Of a stretch of 35,311 nucleotides of DNA, positions 32,605 through 35,311 are shown piece after piece (positions within the stretch are counted from its first letter, which is position 1; the number at the start of each line of letters is the position of its first letter). Location: positions 77,732 through 113,042 of the forward strand of contig CACONR010000002.1 of assembly GCA_902628565.1 (NCBI GenBank), in the 5' to 3' direction. Origin of the DNA: an uncultured Pelagibacteraceae bacterium. Its GTDB lineage: Bacteria; Pseudomonadota; Alphaproteobacteria; Pelagibacterales; Pelagibacteraceae. The notes under the pieces are model-generated. The model saw only the letters and a program-made list of their open reading frames with translations, searched no databases and was not told the DNA's origin. The position numbers were made by a program, and so were the translations under genes.

Positions 32605-33428
32605 TATAGTTTAAACTCAATTTCTTTTATTTCTGAAACGGGTCCTTTCATGTGGATTGAATTTTTATCATCTATAAGGATTGATAATTTACCTGTTTGA
32701 AATTCTATGTCTGTTTTATTTTCAGTAAGATCATTTAATTTACCAGCAAATGCCGTTGCACATGCAGCTGTTCCACATGCTTTAGTCAGCCCCGCTCCTC
32801 TCTCCCATACCTTCACTCTAATTAAATCCTTATTAATTATTGTAGCAATTGTAACATTACATTTTTCTGGAAAAATTTTATGATTTTCAATTTCGGGTCC
32901 AATTTTTTCAATATTAAAATTTTCAATTTCATTTACAAAAAAAACAATATGTGGATTTCCAACATTAACAGCTGTGCCGCCTGAATGCTCTTTGTTATTT
33001 AAATCAATAATCTTAATATTTAAATTTTTTGTATCTAGTTTTTCAGATAAAGGAATTTCGTTCCATTGTAATTTAGCTTTACCAATTTCAGTTGTAACAA
33101 TATTTTTATCTAATATTTTTGACTCTAAATTTCCATTTGAAGTTGATAAAATGATCTTTTCAGATTTTGTCTCCTCAGAGATTAATTTTGCAACACATCT
33201 AGTACCATTTCCGCACGCACCAGACTCTCCTCCATCAGAATTAAAAAATTTTAAATTTGCATGACTTGATTTGCTAGACTCAATAAATATTAATTGATCA
33301 CAGCCAATAAAATTTCTATCACAAATTTTTATGATTTGATCTTTAGTAAAATTGGTAATCTTTTGTCTATTATCAATTATTACAAAATCATTACCTAATC
33401 CATCCATTTTAAAAGCCTGTATATCCAT
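32604..33428 (-). CDS. dapF: Diaminopimelate epimerase
   Basis: This 274-residue protein begins FKMDGLGNDFVIID and has both catalytic cysteines: Cys72 in GACGNGTRC and Cys218 in KACGTAACAT. VNVGNPHIVFF and VWERGAGLT are also typical. It converts LL- to meso-diaminopimelate for lysine and peptidoglycan synthesis. Alphaproteobacteria often have a radical-SAM tRNA methylthiotransferase gene between dapF and ftsY; here it is missing and the two overlap by one base. It is divergent from ffh. Confidence 0.97.
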   Translation of the reverse strand: MDIQAFKMDGLGNDFVIIDNRQKITNFTKDQIIKICDRNFIGCDQLIFIESSKSSHANLKFFNSDGGESGACGNGTRCVAKLISEETKSEKIILSTSNGNLESKILDKNIVTTEIGKAKLQWNEIPLSEKLDTKNLNIKIIDLNNKEHSGGTAVNVGNPHIVFFVNEIENFNIEKIGPEIENHKIFPEKCNVTIATIINKDLIRVKVWERGAGLTKACGTAACATAFAGKLNDLTENKTDIEFQTGKLSILIDDKNSIHMKGPVSEIKEIEFKL

Positions 33429-33478
33429 ATATAGTTATTTAACTTATTTATTGACTTTTTGAACCTCTATTATAGTTT

Positions 33479-33578
33479 GTGGCAGTTTCCGCAAAAACGT
33501 TAAATTTGCGGTGTCTTTGGAAACAAAGAGATCGACACTAGTCAGCGAGGGTTCGCCCACTAGTGCGGTTACTGCTGT
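33479..33578 (+). ncRNA. Structured leader RNA upstream of ffh (four-helix element)
   Basis: The 161-base gap between dapF and ffh holds an RNA that folds well by eye. P1 pairs 33479-33486 with 33571-33578 (five Watson-Crick pairs plus G-U pairs). P2 pairs 33489-33495 with 33505-33511 (CCGCAAA/TTTGCGG). P3 pairs 33514-33519 with 33524-33529, capped by a GAAA tetraloop. P4 pairs 33536-33542 with 33559-33565 (CACTAGT/ACTAGTG), with an inner GGG-TTCG-CCC hairpin. It ends 11 bases before the ffh ATG, so it may regulate ffh translation. Possible promoter elements TTGACT (33451) and TATAGT (33471) lie ahead, although their 14-base spacing is short. It may be the 'ffh' motif that I recall being predicted in Pelagibacter. 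Confidence 0.72.
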
Positions 33579-33589
33579 GTGAAATAAAT

Positions 33590-34948
33590 ATGTTTGAAAA
33601 TTTGACAAATAAATTTGAGGAAGTTTTTTCCTCTCTGAAAAAAGCCCCTTCGCTTGATGAGAGCCAAGTTGATGAAGGCCTTAGAGCTATTAGACAAGCC
33701 TTACTAGAGGCTGATGTATCACTTGAGGTCGCAAAAGAATTTATTGAAAAAGTTAAACCTAAAGCTTTAGGGCAAGAAATTATCAGGTCTACATCTCCTG
33801 GTGATATGGTTGTGAAAATCGTTTATGACGAATTAGTTAATTTATTAGGTGAAAAAAACATTGATGTAAATTTAAATGCCGTTCCTCCCGTGCCAATGAT
33901 GTTAGTTGGTCTACAAGGTTCAGGTAAAACTACCACTACTGCTAAGCTTGCAAGATATTTAGAAAATGCAAAGAAAAAGAAGGTAATGATGGTCAGCTTA
34001 GATATTTATAGACCAGCTGCACAAGAACAGTTGAAATCTTTAGGTGAGCAAAATAATATCTTAACTTTACCAATTATAGAGGGTCAACAACCAGCAGATA
34101 TTTGTCAGAGAGCAATTAGTGCTGCAAATTTAAATGGTGCCGACATTATCTTATTTGATACAGCTGGCAGAACACAAATAGATCTTCAAATGATGAGTGA
34201 AATAAAGCAGATTGAAAATATAATCAATCCTGCTGAAACTTTTTTAGTTGCAGACTCCTTAACCGGTCAAGTAGCAGCATCGGTTGCAAAAGAATTTAGA
34301 AATACTGTAGGTTTATCAGGAATTATTTTAACAAGAGCTGATGGTGATGCCAGAGGTGGGGCCGCGGTAAGTATGAAATTTGTATCAGAGGTTCCAATAA
34401 AGTTTTTAGGGGTAGGAGAAAAGATTGAAAATTTTGAGGTGTTTCATCCTGATAGGATTGCAAATCGAATTCTTGGAATGGGAGATATTGTATCTCTAGT
34501 TGAAAAAGCAGCACAGGATCTAGGTGAAGAAAATATAAAAAAAACAGAAGAGAATTTAAAAAAGGGACAATTCTCAATGCAAGATTATTTAACACAATTA
34601 AGACAGATGAAAAAAATGGGTGGAATAGAAGGCATTATGTCTTTTATGCCTGGGATTTCTAAAGTGAAATCACAAATGGATGCTGCGGGTATTGATGAGA
34701 GTGTTATTACAAAGAACGAGGCTATAATTTTATCGATGACAAAAAAAGAAAGAGAGAACCCAAAAATAATTGATGGTTCTAGAAAAAAAAGAATTGCTAA
34801 TGGTTCTGGAACTGATCCAGCCACTATCAATAAATTGTTAAAACAATTTAAAATGATGTCTGAAATGATGAAAAAGATGTCTAAAGGAAATCTGAAAGGT
34901 ATGTCTGATAAAGGAATACCTCCAGAACTATTTAATCAATTAAAATAA
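33590..34948 (+). CDS. ffh: Signal recognition particle protein Ffh
   Basis: I start at ATG 33590 (MFENLTNKFEEVFSSLKK), the normal Ffh N-terminus; a GTG at 33563 lies inside the leader RNA. The 452-residue protein has the N domain (VDEGLRAIRQALLEADVS), the P-loop GLQGSGKTTTTAKLARYL, DIYRPAAQEQL, DTAGRTQID, TRADGDARGGAAVS and GVGEKIENFEVFHPDR. The M domain has GKTRI-like and methionine-rich helices, including KMGGIEGIMSFMPG, IDGSRKKRIANGSG and QFKMMSEMMKKM. It binds signal sequences and SRP RNA. rpsP follows after 13 bases. Confidence 0.97.
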   Translation: MFENLTNKFEEVFSSLKKAPSLDESQVDEGLRAIRQALLEADVSLEVAKEFIEKVKPKALGQEIIRSTSPGDMVVKIVYDELVNLLGEKNIDVNLNAVPPVPMMLVGLQGSGKTTTTAKLARYLENAKKKKVMMVSLDIYRPAAQEQLKSLGEQNNILTLPIIEGQQPADICQRAISAANLNGADIILFDTAGRTQIDLQMMSEIKQIENIINPAETFLVADSLTGQVAASVAKEFRNTVGLSGIILTRADGDARGGAAVSMKFVSEVPIKFLGVGEKIENFEVFHPDRIANRILGMGDIVSLVEKAAQDLGEENIKKTEENLKKGQFSMQDYLTQLRQMKKMGGIEGIMSFMPGISKVKSQMDAAGIDESVITKNEAIILSMTKKERENPKIIDGSRKKRIANGSGTDPATINKLLKQFKMMSEMMKKMSKGNLKGMSDKGIPPELFNQLK

Positions 34949-34961
34949 AAAAGGAGAGTAA

Positions 34962-35311
34962 ATGTTAAAACTTAGATTATCAAGAGGTGGAACGAAGAAG
35001 AGACCAGTCTACAAAGTTGTTGTAGCTGATAGTCGTTTTGCAAGAGATGGACGTTTCATAGAAAAAGTTGGTTTTTTTAATCCCCTACTACCTAAAGAAA
35101 AAAAAGAAAGAATAGGATTAGAGGCTGAAAGAATTAAATATTGGTTAGGCCAAGGTGCACAACCGACAACAAGAGTTGCAAGAATCTTGGGTGAAAATGA
35201 GTTAATGCCAATGCCCGCTAATGGTAATAATCCTCAAAAGGCTATTCCAAAAAAAGATAGAAAAAAAGAAGGGTCAGATGATGCTAAAAAGGAAGATGTT
35301 GCAAAAGCAGA
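34962..35311 (+). CDS. rpsP: 30S ribosomal protein S16, 3' end cut by window
   Basis: The frame starts [20 protein letters not shown] and continues [23 protein letters not shown], then [21 protein letters not shown]. This is unmistakable S16. A strong ribosome site AAGGAG (34951-34956) sits just ahead, as expected of a ribosomal protein gene. The frame is still open at the window end after about 116 codons. It has a Lys/Asp-rich C-terminal extension beyond the conserved S16 core, as is common in alphaproteobacteria. It is probably co-transcribed with ffh. Confidence 0.97.
   Translation, partial: MLKLRLSRGGTKKRPVYKVVVADSRFARDGRFIEKVGFFNPLLPKEKKERIGLEAERIKYWLGQGAQPTTRVARILGENELMPMPANGNNPQKAIPKKDRKKEGSDDAKKEDVAKA

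Noticed and set aside
32210..32614. 134-codon plus-strand frame
   Set aside because: Antisense shadow of ftsY; the repeated Ser/Ile/Phe pattern follows the codon structure of the opposite strand.
33479..33578. Considered as SRP 4.5S RNA, tmRNA piece or tRNA because of GGGTTCGCCC and nearby ffh
   Set aside because: The conserved SRP tip (GGUCAGGUC...GGAAGCAGCC) is absent, there is no 7-bp acceptor stem or anticodon arm, and no tmRNA core. A leader RNA fits better.
1..35311. CRISPR arrays, insertion sequences, prophage genes, defence systems and tRNA genes
   Set aside because: No spaced direct repeats, transposase or integrase motifs, or cloverleaf structures were seen on either strand by eye.

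Overview
The window reads as a piece of a streamlined, very AT-rich alphaproteobacterial chromosome, most likely SAR11 (Pelagibacterales). The base composition is strongly A+T, proteins are rich in Lys/Ile/Asn/Phe, intergenic gaps are tiny, and ATGA/TAATG-type gene overlaps are frequent. The gene set also fits: IalB-family protein, DUF2794, YciB, CcmC-H, a Tat-exported TRAP binding protein, and dapF/ftsY/ffh. No tRNA, rRNA, IS element, phage gene or CRISPR array was seen. The lineage call is an inference from these traits, not from a database match.

Layout. (1) 1-360 is the 3' end of an FtsX/YbbP-like permease gene. (2) 371-8063 is a light/redox-flavoured neighbourhood: a PQQ-type sugar dehydrogenase homologue and an atypical SDR on the minus strand; then, divergently, a PhrB/FeS-BCP-class photolyase homologue, a 42-residue zinc-ribbon DUF2256 protein, an FG-GAP/ASPIC-UnbV secreted protein, an unknown Cys-rich exported protein, a class I glutamine amidotransferase and a 73-aa membrane protein; and, convergent with these, a photolyase-like protein with the FAD-binding domain first. 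(3) 8070-13852 carries a PsiE-like protein with a membrane partner, argG behind an aldo/keto reductase and an IalB-family gene, a Bax-inhibitor-1 homologue, DUF2794, yciB and hspQ. (4) 13853-18660 is a cytochrome c maturation operon (ccmCDEFGH, with ccmA/ccmB absent) ending in a PagL-like outer-membrane protein, and preceded by a 179-bp leader with a 14-bp inverted repeat. (5) 18672-29362 looks like a catabolic island for a 2-hydroxy/2-oxo acid: two tandem FMN 2-hydroxyacid oxidases, an aminotransferase, a GlcD/D-lactate-dehydrogenase-like flavoprotein, a D-2-hydroxyacid dehydrogenase, a TakP-like TRAP transporter (dctPQM) with an attenuator-like terminator after dctP, an amidase and a 58-aa membrane protein. 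(6) 29374-31694 holds a DMT exporter, an alpha/beta hydrolase and an unknown exported protein. (7) 31687-35311 is the protein-targeting region: ftsY and dapF on the minus strand, and divergently ffh and rpsP. An elaborate four-helix RNA leader lies immediately in front of ffh.

How it fits together: region 2 combines two photolyase/cryptochrome-superfamily proteins with small accessory genes. Region 5 couples uptake (TRAP) to enzymes that interconvert 2-hydroxy, 2-oxo and 2-amino acids. Region 4 supplies c-type cytochromes. Region 7 makes both halves of the SRP/SRP-receptor GTPase pair. The most distinctive signals are the ffh leader RNA, the photolyase lacking most of the family's Fe-S cysteines, the SDR lacking its catalytic tyrosine, the inverted repeat in front of ccmC, and the multi-enzyme hydroxyacid/TRAP island.
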